Source of the DNA: Myoxocephalus aenaeus
Lineage: Eukaryota; Chordata; Actinopteri; Perciformes; Cottidae
Assembly (NCBI GenBank): GCA_038501785.1
Contig: JBAMJR010000154.1
Coordinates: 5,611,001-5,675,000 of the forward strand
Direction: 5' to 3'
Length of the DNA: 64,000 nucleotides
Position 1 is the stretch's first letter. Every line of letters starts with the position of its first letter. Positions 35,658 to 46,637 of the stretch are shown one piece after another. Both the position numbers and the translations under genes were made by a program. Under the pieces are notes generated by a model. That model was given only the letters and a program-made list of their open reading frames with translations. It was not told the origin of the DNA and made no database searches.

Positions 35658-36622
35658 TCATGCCATGGCATGCCAGTCATGGAAACAGTTTCTGTTCAGC
35701 TGCAGGCAGAGGGGAACGTTACACGCCTCGCACTTCCACGCCGTGTCTTTGCTCACTTTCTTCATGCTGCAAAGCTCGCAAACCCTGCGACCCACCGTGG
35801 ACTTAGTTGGAAGAACAGTTTGAAGAGTTCAATGGGTGTTGCTGTGGCACTGACATGTGGACCTGGTGTCCGGGCTGGCTGGAACTTGATGACGGGGGAG
35901 CAGTGTCCGGGTCTTCATCCGTCCTCCAGGACAGCGTAGGTGCAGGTGGTGCACACGCTGCTGTCTTTCTTGATCTGGCCTGAGGTGAAAGTAGTCGCCG
36001 GGCAGCACGCGCCCTGTTTGCTGGAGATGGTGTTTTTAGTCGTCGGTCAACGCGCTGCCTCTTTGCTGGTCGTGGTAGTTGCCGTCCAACACGCTGCCTC
36101 TTTGCTGGCCAGGCTGGTCGGGGCGGATGGTGCTCCTCTTTGTAAAATAAATGAAGACTAGTCAGTTGAAAGAAAGATGACGTAACGATTGAGCAGAATG
36201 CTCCACATTGGATGTGTGAATATTATTCAGATCATGACTGTGGTAGTAATTTTAGCATAGTGCTCCGCATTGGTAGTATAAATATTAGTGGTAGTAACGT
36301 GAAGCAGAGTGTTGTACAAAGCAGATTGTGTGTAAACATTACTTAGATCATGACTGTATAACGTGAAAAGCAGTGTGCACCGCGTGGCTGGCTCACGTGC
36401 ACAGTGTACACATTACTAGTTTGTACACATTACTAGTTTGTACACATTACTAGTTTGCACCATGCAGCCTTACAGACACGTAACAAAGTTTAGTAACTAC
36501 ACTTACCCATCTTCCTCAGAAGAACTAAAGCCTTCGAGCTCTGACGCGGTGTCGTCGTCCTCCTCGCTGGTCTCCAGAATCATGCGTTTTGCTTCCTCCG
36601 TGTTGAATCTCTTTGTCGTCAT
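35658..36622 (-). pseudogene. piggyBac transposase relic: N-terminus and cysteine-rich tail, catalytic core deleted
   Basis: Exon 1 (36622 down to 36507) starts MTTKRF and gives 38 acidic residues with ILE, LEGF and SSSEED. It is followed by a GATGG/GTAAGT donor. The acceptor is near 36138 (ATTTATTTTACAAAG). Exon 2 opens with a basic, proline-rich linker containing two similar PAKRQRV blocks, then WRTDEDPD (about 35905-35930) and, in another frame, PIELFKLFF (35810-35836). Those two motifs precede the catalytic domain in this family. The sequence then jumps straight to a C-terminal cysteine-rich domain of 50 residues (35810 to the stop at 35658) with spacing C-2-C-12-C-2-C-4-C-6-C-1-H-2-H, the zinc-binding tail that recognises the transposon ends. 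The whole DDD core, several hundred residues, is absent and the junction is out of frame. At least one more frameshift lies between the linker and the ELFKLFF motif. It cannot make an active transposase. Confidence 0.85.
36405..36455. repeat. 17-bp tandem repeat, three perfect units
   Basis: TGTACACATTACTAGTT is repeated exactly three times (36405, 36422, 36439) within the intron of the piggyBac relic. Upstream, 36190-36380 holds a looser series of AGTGCTC/CAGAGTGTT and GATCATGACTGT units (the latter at 36229 and 36348). Confidence 0.97.
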
Positions 36623-37002
36623 GATGTTGATTGTAAAATGTAGCGTGTGTACATGCTGTACAAGTGGGTTGTCCTTTTGAGATTTTCCTGAGTGTACATT
36701 GGTTGTTTAGTTCACGAAATGGCGACGGACATATGACTCAACTAATCACAGAGAAGGATTTTTTTTTTTTTTTTTCCAGCGTCAGATGACACACTGCTGC
36801 CCTTTCGCTTGCCTGATGATGTTAAAATTATGCTGGGCTCTGCCTGGGCAGGCACCCGGAAGCAGGAAGCCGTCTCTTTCCGCCAGACGTAAAATTATAT
36901 TTTTGCGATGTATTATCGGGGTGCTGTGAATATTTTAGAAACTTAGAGAAACGTTTCAAGTGTCACCACGCGAAACCGCGGGCTCAGTGGACGAAGGGTT
37001 AA

Positions 37003-37780
37003 ACGCCTCTGGAGAAAACGTATACCTACTCGTCCACAGTTGAAACAATGTCCTTGGAGGTTTTCTGTCCTTCACCTTTGAGAAGGCCCGTTTTGAACCT
37101 TTCATTACTACAATTCCAAGCTACTGTAGTATGCCACAAATGTCAACACTGACAGCAATGGTTGTACTGTTAGGTCTGCTATTTGAAGGAGCTCCCAAAG
37201 ACACACCTGGACTTTAAAACGTAGCGACAGAGAGCATCGGCAGAGTAATAGTGAGAAGTGGTATAATGTCTGCGCTGGACAATGTGATTAGACACCGCTA
37301 GTCAGCTGGCGCCAAACAGCTGATGCTAATTGGCTCACGCATGCGCGTCATCGTTTTCAAGTGCTCTGACAAAGCCATACAAAAAGGTTTGCCTTCATAT
37401 TTATGTTTTGACTTGACTTGGGTTTTCGTTTAAAGCTTGGTTGTGAGGGGCCTGATTATGACTCAAACGGTGCCCCACTATCATTCACTCACGACTCGGA
37501 TATGGAGGGACTTTGATGGAGATAGGAACACAATTCACACAAAGAGAAAAACATGTGGAAAAAGTCCCCTGACACAAAATTATCAGCGAAAGCAGAAGGC
37601 ACTATGGCATTTTGAACACTAAATTAACGAGAGAAAATAATGATAACAGGATATCACGTAGAGACCCACCAATAAAGCCAATGGCATAACACCTGGGAGT
37701 ACCTGGTCTGGTCTACCACTGGACCTCAGTGACACTTTACATCACAGAGATGAGCCTTGTGAGCCTATCTATTTCTATTC
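37003..37780. other. Non-coding stretch, no gene recognised
   Basis: About 780 bp between two transposons. No gene or repeat recognised. A 61-codon frame at 37437-37622 has no supporting features. Confidence 0.5.
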
Positions 37781-38991
37781 TGGGCCCTATGTCTCGTACC
37801 TGGCTTACGTACGCTCTCGTACCTGAGTTAGCGAGCTAATTTTCAGGATAAGATGACATAGGTCTGGTTTTTCGGTTTCTCGAAGCAAGTTTAGATAAAT
37901 CACCATAGCAACACAGCCAAAAATGTAAACCTGCTCCCAGGCAGGCTTACTGAAACTCACTGGATAAGCTGGCCACTCCCACCGGACAAAAAGGCAGCTC
38001 CCTTCCTCATTGATGAAGGAGCGATATTAGTTATATTAGTTTTATAGGGAGAGAGTTCTTTGAACAGACTGTTTATGTTGTTCCTTGATAAAAGACAAAT
38101 GTTTCTTCTTCAGCATGATATTAAGCTGTTTTACATTAGAATAAAATAGTCCATAACATCTGAAAAATAAATACAATATTTAATTGAATGACCAGTCATA
38201 TAGAAGCATTAAAAACATAAAATACATCTTTTTTTTCTTCCCTAGCATATATTTTTGATTTATATACTGTTGTTAACTTGCTGTTGCTCCAGAGTGCCTG
38301 CTATATTGTTGTGATAACATTACTTTAAAATAAAAGCACGCAATACACTAGTTTTTACTTCATTATTGAATTTGGCGCATAATGCGATTAATCGCGATTA
38401 ATCTCAGAAAAATTATGCGATTAATCAGTTACATTTTTTAAACTTTGCCCAGCCCTAATATATACACATAGTACATGATACATACGCGCATACAGTACAT
38501 ATATCTACTACTGCCAGCAGATACATTTAAATAAATATAAATCTGATTGATTTGGGTGATGAAGCACTTACAATTTGCCGATACATTTTCCCAACACTGA
38601 CTCATTTAACTTGACTCATTTAACATTCACAGCAAACGCATATTCACAACGTGTTTGCTGTGAATGATTAAGGTATTGTCTTCCTCATATGGGTTCATGT
38701 TCATCTCCTGCTTCTCAGCGGAGAAATAAAAAGAGGTTCCTCTGAGTTTATTTGCTATTGTACTGTTAGAACATCGTGGTGTCAGAGCTCGATTATTATC
38801 CCTTCTGAAGAAGAGCGGGCACGCACATTTATCCAGATGACTGACGTCTGGTTAGAATTAACGAGACTGTTTCAGCACGGATCAGCTGTGGAGGAACAGA
38901 GTTAGCCTGACGTCAATCATCTCGCTAATTTAAGCTGGATAATAGGACATTTGCTCGACTTTGTTGAGCCAGGTACGAGAAATAGGGCCCA
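37781..38991. mobile_element. DNA transposon, non-autonomous, 25-bp terminal inverted repeats
   Basis: The left terminus (37781-37805, TGGGCCCTATGTCTCGTACC onward) and the inverse complement of 38967-38991 match at 24 of 25 positions. Subterminal sequence also corresponds: TTAGCGAGCTAATTTT on the left and AAATTAGCGAGATGATTG inverted from the right. The 1.2-kb interior is AT-rich with no transposase, and part of it (38381-38457) looks like a separate insertion. No target duplication is evident, so the superfamily is left open. Confidence 0.8.
38381..38457. repeat. GCGATTAATCGCGATTAA repeat fragment
   Basis: The words TGCGATTAATCGCGATTAAT and, further on, ATGCGATTAATCAGTTACAT are followed by GCCCAGCCCTAAT. 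This combination is familiar from an abundant fish repeat whose ends read TTAGGGCTGGG. Only one end is recognisable. It lies inside the larger element at 37781-38991 and is probably a nested, truncated insertion. Confidence 0.5.
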
Positions 38992-41900
38992 GGCTTTCTG
39001 ATACAAACAGATCATAGTTTGCAGTTGGGGTGTTAGTAAATAACCGTTAACAGACGATACAAATTCCAACCGATGAATGCTGTCAGTTAAAAGGTTAAAA
39101 GAAAGGACCTTTCAAAAAAAGGTTATAAAAATCGCTCTTAACATTCCTTTAGACCACAGGACAATCTGGCATGTTAATTAATAGACTAAAAGAACATTTG
39201 ACATCTATTTCAGGAGACAGGTGCGTAGCAGAGGGACGAGGGTAAAGTTAAATGACAGGTCTCTAACCTCAGAAAGCAAGCTTTATTAATACATCTAGCG
39301 CCCCAGATCCCCCATACGTGGGGGATCAGGCGCTCTGGGCTTCCCTGTACCCATTCTTCAAGTAGTCGTATGAACCCCCTATGAGTTCTAATAGTTGTGT
39401 TATTTTATATCATTTTTTTCAGAATTTTGTTTTTTTTTATCATAACTATGAACATCCAACATGATCTCAGCATAATTTTATCACGATTCCCCAAAAATGC
39501 CTTGTCGAGCCGCCCCCGAGTTTTTCCAACTCCATGCTTTAAGGCCTAAACAACAACCTGCAGAGTTGCAAGACCCCTCTTTGTAAAGATAATGACCTAA
39601 ATAATCGGAATCTGCAAGAAAAAAAAGAAAAAAATTAAAAGTTATAAGCTTTATGTCTTTTCACCATTTGTTTGTGGCATGCTGGGTAATACAATTTGCA
39701 TGAAAGTCTGACAAAGGCGTGTGACGCAGTCTAAGAAACCTCCCACCTTCACAGAAGTGAAAATGACAAAAATGACAGCGATGTTACTGGTTTATGTAAT
39801 TACATAAACTTAACGGTAAGTTTATTTTTTTCTGTTTGGACAGAACTCTTCCCACAAGGCTTTACTGTATTTCAGCAATTTAAATTAAGTTAATCAACGT
39901 TGTAGTTCTGGATATCCTTTAGGAAACGTCACTTAACTTATTTTTCTCTTTTCCTGTCCGATAATAGGTTACCGCGGGGCTCTGGGGTTAATGAGGTTAA
40001 GGACAAACATCCATTGCAACTCCTTAGTCCCCTATTATTTCCTAGACTCACTTCATTACATATCAAAAGTTCCAAAGAAAATCCTGCACACTGTCTAACT
40101 TGTAAAAGTACATTTATTTGCGACGTCATACTTGACTGTCATCAGGCAAGGTGAATAAAATAAAATACAAAATGTATTTTTGCAAGTTAGACAGTGGGGA
40201 ATTGGAGAATTCCTTGTCGTCCACAAATGTGTGACAGAGTTTAGGAAGTAGAGATAACCCACGTGAAAGTGACGGCCATCAAACTGAGTTATTGAACATG
40301 AGTGATCCAATGGATTATATTACACATATTTGGATTAACATGTGACAGTTTGAGCATAGGCTTTATGGCCATGGCCAAGGCGTCCATGGTTTCACTCTGC
40401 TATTTCACTTTGTTTTGAAGTTATAGCGATGAAATGCAAAAAAAAAGAAAAGAATCCATCAGTCACTACCACATCAGTCTTGTTTTGAAAAAAAAAATTA
40501 AAAGGCTTCCAGGAGTGATTCATGTGCTCTGAGATCTGCGACGAACAAACTCAGAAGCACACTCGCACACACACATAAACACATACACACACACATGCAG
40601 AAAAGCAAAACTGCACTTGCACTTAATAGGTCAACCCTGCTATCGTCATTAGATAATGGATGTCCCAGCCCCAAGTGCAGGCTTCCTTCCATCTGTGGTG
40701 ACCAGAGCAAATAGGATGATTAATTAATAACAAGATTGATTGTGCCAAATGTTCCCCGCGGGGTCAGCTCTTACGTCCAGCGAGGAGACCCCATTGTTCT
40801 TTTCCCAAGAAAGCGCTGTAAAAGATTGGATGACAGATGCAATTTGAAGAAAATGGCCGGGGCTCAGGCAGCTGTCATGAGGCATCGGTGAATAATATTT
40901 TTAATGTTTTCTAAACATGTGTCACAGACATGCTTAGTAAGTGCATGAGTCCACAGGCTAAGCATAACTGTGTGCACCTTGGCTGCACACCGGAGCAAAG
41001 AGCTGTCAGTGATGCATTGTTATGAATCTGAATGCAGTATTTCTTTCCAAGGAACAAACACAACAGAATTATTCATTAAAATCTGAAGGAAGCACTTTTT
41101 TTTTATTGTGCAAACGTTTTGCAGTATGTGTTAGTGAGTGTCAACCAACCCAAGCTGGCTCCTCTCCCTGCCTGGCTGGGTATGATAAAGAACTGGCTGC
41201 AGAGAAGACAGAATGTGTGTGTGTGTGTAGGGGTGCATATACTGTATGTGCAACTCTCTGCATCATTTCTTTATAAAGCCTTATAACTTTGGGGCTTGAG
41301 ATTAAACAATATAACTGCTATACTCCTAAGAGTTGCAAGGTAAACATGTGTGCAGGAATTGACAACCCAGAACAACAACTTAAAACGTTTATGATGCCGT
41401 TATCAGAGAGAATTGCTCCAAAGTGACCTCCACCAGTTTGATGATGCATTGGTGATGCAATGTAGCCACAGCACCAGATACAATGTATTAAAAAATATAC
41501 CTCCCCAAACTGAGCCTGAGTCAGAACCCATTCTGACCTAAAATCCACATGGATTAATTAAAACGCTCGCCATTGTTTTGTAAAATAACCTGGTTCACCT
41601 GGTTCCATGCACTGGACCATTGAGAACTGATACAGATCACAGTATTTGAGGCTTTGTTGTAATTTTCTGGTTGTTTGTTAAGTTGAAAATATATGATTTC
41701 AGATATCAACTGCAACTACGATGAGTGCAGGCTCAACTTTCATAGAGCGCCACATCTTTATAAAGTGGGTTTTACTTGGATACAATAAAGTGACTCTTGG
41801 GATCTCAAGGTCTTTGTGCGCGCATATGTTCTTTCACGGACTCTCTGAAGCCAGCAGCTCGAGTGATCCCTTGATTTTTGCACAATCATGGTTTGTGGCC

Positions 41901-42620
41901 AGCAGAGAGCTTGAATAAGCGGTATCGTATTTATGTATCAGAGACTTTAAAGCAAACACTTGATTCCCAAATTCCTTGCAGGGCTTCTTTAAAATCTACA
42001 TGACTTATAAAGGAATTGGGCCTGAATTTTGAAAACAAGCTTTTTTTCAGTAAAGAGAAGTGGGGTCCTTACTGGCAGGACTTTCACACAGAGGGTTTCC
42101 TGGAGTGCAACAATGAGTCAGTATAGTCTGACGTAGAAATGACCAGTCACACAAGACGCTGTTTCACACGCCTTAAATCAGTTTTACCCAGGCCGACAAC
42201 AATTATTTCATGAGATGTTTTTCCTCTCTGCAATATAAGACTGACTGTGCGAAACACATAAAATACTGATCTATGGTGGCTTTTGAAGCCACATTGGCCA
42301 ACAAACTCAAACGGCATGTAAAAACAAAATCTTTTAATGTGACTTTCTCAGAACTTACACTGCTGTTTTCTTTCTGTCATACTCAAAACAGCGTTACTGG
42401 CAGTCTTTTCGTGTTGTGGTTTGCAGTTTCTTGCTCAACAAATGAGTGTGTCCTGACTATAAGATACACCATATGCCCACCAACCACTGTGCCAGTTACC
42501 AGTGGGCTTTTGTGGCGCCAAAATCTAGTAAATAATCCTTGCTGTTTTCATCCTATATACAATACACCGTAAACACAGGACAACCTTCAGCACATCAAAG
42601 TCTTTTCCTTCTGCTGCCAA
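38992..42620. other. Non-coding stretch with one strong hairpin, no gene recognised
   Basis: About 3.6 kb. Holds the hairpin at 39297-39334 and an impure CA repeat (40562-40596). 40740-40930 is dense in TGACAG/CAGCTG-type motifs and reads like a conserved regulatory block, but this cannot be shown without alignment. No gene supported. Confidence 0.5.
39297..39334. repeat. Strong GC-rich hairpin with TACG loop
   Basis: AGCGCC (39297-39302) pairs with GGCGCT (39329-39334), and GATCCCCCA (39306-39314) pairs with TGGGGGATC (39319-39327). The loop is TACG and there is an asymmetric internal bulge (CCA against A). It is embedded in AT-rich sequence. No gene or repeat end nearby explains it. Confidence 0.9.
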
Positions 42621-42671
42621 GTGCCTTTGTAGCCTTGGACTGAGTCGGACTGTCCAAGGCTACAAAGGCAC
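42621..42671. repeat. Perfect 20-bp foldback, 11-nt loop
   Basis: The arm GTGCCTTTGTAGCCTTGGAC (42621-42640) is perfectly complementary to 42652-42671, with the loop TGAGTCGGACT between. It is the longest perfect inverted repeat noticed in the window. No target duplication or flanking element is seen. Confidence 0.97.
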
Positions 42672-43578
42672 CAGCTCCCGTCCCTAGAGAGGAAGTGGAG
42701 GCGAATTTGACTCTATAAATGTAATCACGTCCATTGGCTCTGTCTGTGGGATAGTTTGGCACTGCAGGTGGGGTGTGTTGCTGTGGGATGAGATTTCCAT
42801 TTGTCAATTTCTCCAGAACAGATCTTTTGGGACCTTCCAGACTCCTGTTTCTCATTCAAGAGTGTGTTTGATAGATATAGAGGTTTTAAGAACTCTGTGT
42901 GTGTTCATACAGTTTTTTGGAAGGAGGCCTGTTGCCAGTGCGTCTTCTGTATATTGTTTGGCTCAGAGCAGCACGAGCACCGTTAAATATTTTTTTTTAT
43001 TACTGTGGGCTATCTTTGAGTCTACACCAAAACCCTTTGCTTTAGCTGGATATTAAATTAAACCTAATTTAATAGCGATCCACAGAACTCTATGACCCAT
43101 GAATTTTTTCTTAAACAAATAAACACATTAAAATGCAGCGTGCTACTGTAGCACCACGTATAGGCAGCACGCCATCACACTTTTCAGGATCGACTGGAGT
43201 TGATATGTGCAGATGTCCCTTAATAAACTTGGGCAAAAAGGAACTCTGGTAATTTACAGATACATCAAATAGACTATCTAGTTATCAATGTTGTTGTATT
43301 TTAAGTGTGGTAAAAAAAGAAAAAGGTTTTGCGAGACGTTAAAATAATAGCTAACCTATGTTGGCTGAAATAGGCATGAACCATAAAGGTAAATTAAAGG
43401 GTTTCATAAATGGCTTTCTACATGAAATACTAATTACTTTTTTTTGCCAATTGGCCAAACCTTTTCCCAATTATGTGAAATCTGTTCAGTGTTTTTCAGC
43501 CATGTTCCAAGTCCTGGAAAAGTCTTGGAGTGGTATCAAAATTCAGTATGGATATTTACCACTTTTCAGAGCATGACT
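42672..43578. other. Non-coding stretch, no gene recognised
   Basis: About 900 bp of AT-rich sequence. Short open frames (60-93 codons) lack any recognised domain. Nothing else seen. Confidence 0.5.
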
Positions 43579-43585
43579 CCTAAAG

Positions 43586-43634
43586 TAGGGTGACCAGATT
43601 TGAGTTTGTGAAAAAGAGGACACTTCGTCGTGCG

Positions 43635-43668
<34 letters not shown>

Positions 43669-43921
43669 AGCAGTAGTAGTGTAAAGCCTGCCGTGAACTT
43701 ACATTTACGTTGAGATCGGTAGACCAATGACAGTTCTCTCTACAGTCAGAGCTTGCGCAAGAAGGTGGAACGTGATACCATTTCCAAAACTTGTAAGGGG
43801 GTAATAACTATTTTCCCGGACGTAGCAAAATCCCGGACGTTTTTGGAATCCCTGCCGGACGCTTTTTTTAGGTCTCGAAAAGAGGACATGTCCGGGAAAA
43901 AGAGGACATCTGGTCACCCTA
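43586..43921 (-). mobile_element. TAGGGTGACC-ended MITE, copy 1, 7-bp TSD
   Basis: The ends TAGGGTGACCAGAT and ATCTGGTCACCCTA are perfect inverted repeats. The element is flanked by identical 7-bp direct repeats CCTAAAG (43579-43585 and 43922-43928). It contains a 32-base poly-G (43636-43667), a segment with TTGCGCAAGAAGGTGGAACG, and blocks of GTCCGGGA and AGAGGACAT near the right end. At 336 bp it has no coding capacity. The inverse complement is nearly identical to 59997-60479 apart from duplications there. The superfamily is unassigned: 7-bp duplications would fit few groups (Dada or P-like are possibilities), and I could not decide. Strand is set relative to copy 2. Confidence 0.9.
43636..43667. 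repeat. Poly-G tract, 32 bases
   Basis: Uninterrupted G run inside copy 1 of the TAGGGTGACC element. The equivalent position in copy 2 is a run of 25 C on this strand, so the tract belongs to the element. Confidence 0.97.
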
Positions 43922-44028
43922 CCTAAAGGCTTTAGGGTTCCTCTTTATCTAGCATTACCAGCAGGTCAAAGTTTAAAATTGTTTAGTGAAAAAAATCTTT
44001 GCATTTGGTACACCGGCCTTTTTCATGA

Positions 44029-44064
44029 TGTCATTGTGAGCATGTTAGCATGTTCACAATGACA
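44029..44064. repeat. 16-bp inverted repeat, TTAG loop
   Basis: Arms 44029-44044 and 44049-44064 pair over 16 bp with a single G-T mismatch. The TGTGAGCATGTTAGCATG wording matches a very common fish repeat with GCTAACATGCTCACAATGAC units, so this is probably a fragment of it. Confidence 0.75.
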
Positions 44065-46610
44065 AACACTGTGCCTCAGTGCATCCACACAGAGCCACTT
44101 ACATTGCTGTAGACTCTTAATCTTGCTGACATGCCCTGCTGATTTAATAAACAGACACACATATAACCACCTTGGCAAAGGTACCATCACAGAGTTGAAA
44201 GCTAACACCACTGCATGTGGTCCTGTTGTCATGTTGACCAGGAAACTGTTGAGGTGTTGGAAGCCCACGCTGCAGTCATAAAGTCTCGCTTTAGCTTGAT
44301 TCACAGTCAGAGCCAAAGCCAGTAAACAGTGTAAAATAACAAAGTGTGGAACAACACTCAGGCTTTCCTGTGTTTCTACCTTGTATCACCATCACTTTAA
44401 CTTGGTGGAACACCAAACCCCAGTTAAACAGCTACTCTGCTCTGGGTTTCTCCGGCCTGTGAAGTATGTTTCTGTGTAGCGAATGAAATGAACAGACTTT
44501 CAAGGAAACAGCAGTCCAAATACAGCATATGCTTGAAACACATAACTGTTTTATAACAGCTTGTATCAAAGCTGGAGCATTTAAAGAGGCTTCTTTTTAA
44601 TGGGATGTCTTGGTATAATTCAAATATTTCATATTACAAGATCCTCATTTATATGTGTGTTGTCTGGATCCTGTCTTTACAGTATGGTAGCTGTTTATCA
44701 GAAACACATTTCAAAACCGATGAGTTTATTGTGGATTTATGTTTGCATTGGGTGGAAGTGACACTAAAAGTGTTTGCACGCACGCACACATGCACACACA
44801 CACTACACACAGATGTGCTAAGGTAGAGGCAAGCAGGTCCGGGATGAAAGCCAGCGTAGTGTTTAGAGTTTAAAGTTAAGACTTACTATCAGCAAGTAAA
44901 ATACAATAAAGAAAGAGATGATAATCGAGAAACAAAGCTCTTCAGAAATCCTTTTTTCATCTCCACGATGGAACATCAGACCCAGAGCGTGGCATGCAGT
45001 TCTCATCCTTAATGGATTGAGATAATGGCTGGACAAATTGTTCCCAGGCACTGTCTCCACTCTGCCCCACTGAGTTCAGGCAGAGTAAAATAATCCGATT
45101 TTTCCTTCCTTTATCTCCCAGACTCCAGAGAAGAAGCGAGGGGGCTTTGACATGCCATGTCTACTTGTCACGACCCCTTTTGTGTACCCTCCGCCCATCT
45201 GTGGACCCGGCTTTAGACGCCATCCCTTTTCCAAGGGCTCACTGTCACGGCCTCAAATAAACCTGCTGGAAGTGCCAGCCCTGTTTTCCATTTTCCTGTC
45301 CTTCTTTCTTTCCTCGTTCTTTCTTCCCCAGTGTTTATCAGACTCTGGCCTCTCCCTAAACGAGGAGTCTCTCATGGTGAAGTGGTAGAGTTCATGCTGA
45401 GGTCCGTGGAAATTCACCAGGTCTCTTACAAACTGTTGTGGTGAGAAAAAAGCTTGAGTCTGATCACCGGGACGTGAGCCACGCCAGGCTCCCCTGTGTC
45501 AGGAATGAGTATACAATGCGCAATAAGCACTTCTGCTGCGTGCTAAGTTGGTCCGGTCATGACATCCTGAAGCCGAGGGCCGTGCCAGCTCTCCTGTTAC
45601 AAAGACAAATTGTGCATGCGGAATTTCCTGGAGAGGCTTCGCAAATGCTCCCCCAGTCTTACAGCCAGGCTCTCTGCGGGGACTTGCACTTGAGAGATTT
45701 AGTGCCATAATGTAGTCCTCGCTCTCATCTCCCCTGGGGAAATCCTATCAAACGCTGCCTAAGCCACCTGATTAAGCTCAGCGACAGGAACTTTCAGGGC
45801 CGATGCTGGGACGGCTTCGGAGAGCAGCGCTCGTCGCAGGAATCTCCATAACGATGAGATGGAGCCCCACCCTGGCAACCAGGAGTCACAACAGAGTGAG
45901 ACAACTTTGAAGGAATTCTGGTCTCAGCTGCATTCTCTGTTTTAACTAGTAGCAGGTGAATCCCGAGTAATCACTTCACGGTGTGTGCACTGCAGCGATG
46001 TTTGTCGGTGATGTTCCATCACAGCAGCCAGATGGAGATGTCTTTACCTCATCTTTCGTTAAGACATAGACCCTGGCTAATTTTCATATTGACTTCCTTG
46101 TAAAACACTTATCCTAATCTGTTCTCCCTGACATGCATGTGAGGGGCCCCAGATGTAAAATAGCAGGACATGGGAAGAGAATCATTGAATATGAAGTAAA
46201 ACCTTGGAACGCCGCCATTCTTTCTCTGCAAGTCAGTGCTGGCCACTCCACTGTTATTCATTCTTATTTGTGTATTCTCAAGACTGCTTTTTCAAGTCCT
46301 TATACTTAGTCTAAATATCCCGTGCTATTTTATGATTTTAATAAAATGGTGAACCCCAGAGGGCCGTTATATGAAATAGGCTGAAGAGTTGTTTTTACCC
46401 TGAATTATGTGGTATTGGAAATCATCCCCAGTATCCATTAGTTCCAAAACATATTTCTTCAATGTGTTTTATGGAATTGTACAAACAGGCATAATTCAGT
46501 GGCAGTAGGCTGTGGGGTTTGATGTACTGTGCTGGACCCAGGTGTTTCTGAAGATCAAGTATTTGACTGCTGAAAAACACATGCTCACGCAAACCTGAAG
46601 CAACCGCCGT

Positions 46611-46637
46611 TAAAGTGCCTTCCTTCCAGGCACTTTA
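46611..46637. repeat. 10-bp hairpin
   Basis: TAAAGTGCCT (46611-46620) and AGGCACTTTA (46628-46637) flank a 7-nt pyrimidine loop. No further context. Confidence 0.85.

Larger units (their letters stand above)
34988..37002 (-). mobile_element. piggyBac element, internally deleted
   Basis: A TTAA occurs at each proposed end (34988-34991 and 36999-37002), the target site of piggyBac elements. Read inward, the right end is CCCTTCGTCCACTGAGCCC. The left end (CTCACTGCACACTGG) shares the CACTG core at the same offset but is otherwise diverged, so the left boundary is less sure than the right. Inside, on the minus strand, lie both ends of a piggyBac transposase gene. Length is 2.0 kb, well below a full element, because the core is missing. 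A 17-base poly-T at 36759-36775 and an A/T-rich stretch at 35520-35565 are internal. Identification rests on the protein remnants. The exact ends are an inference. Confidence 0.7.

Noticed and set aside
36405..36455. CRISPR-like array
   Set aside because: Three contiguous 17-bp units without spacers in an animal transposon intron: a simple tandem repeat.
34988..37002. Active autonomous piggyBac
   Set aside because: The catalytic core is missing, the junction is out of frame and the left terminus is diverged.
42273..42572. 99-codon frame on the plus strand
   Set aside because: No domain, start context or splice support.
42621..42671. microRNA precursor
   Set aside because: The stem is perfectly paired and only 51 nt in total. 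Animal precursors are longer and have mismatches.
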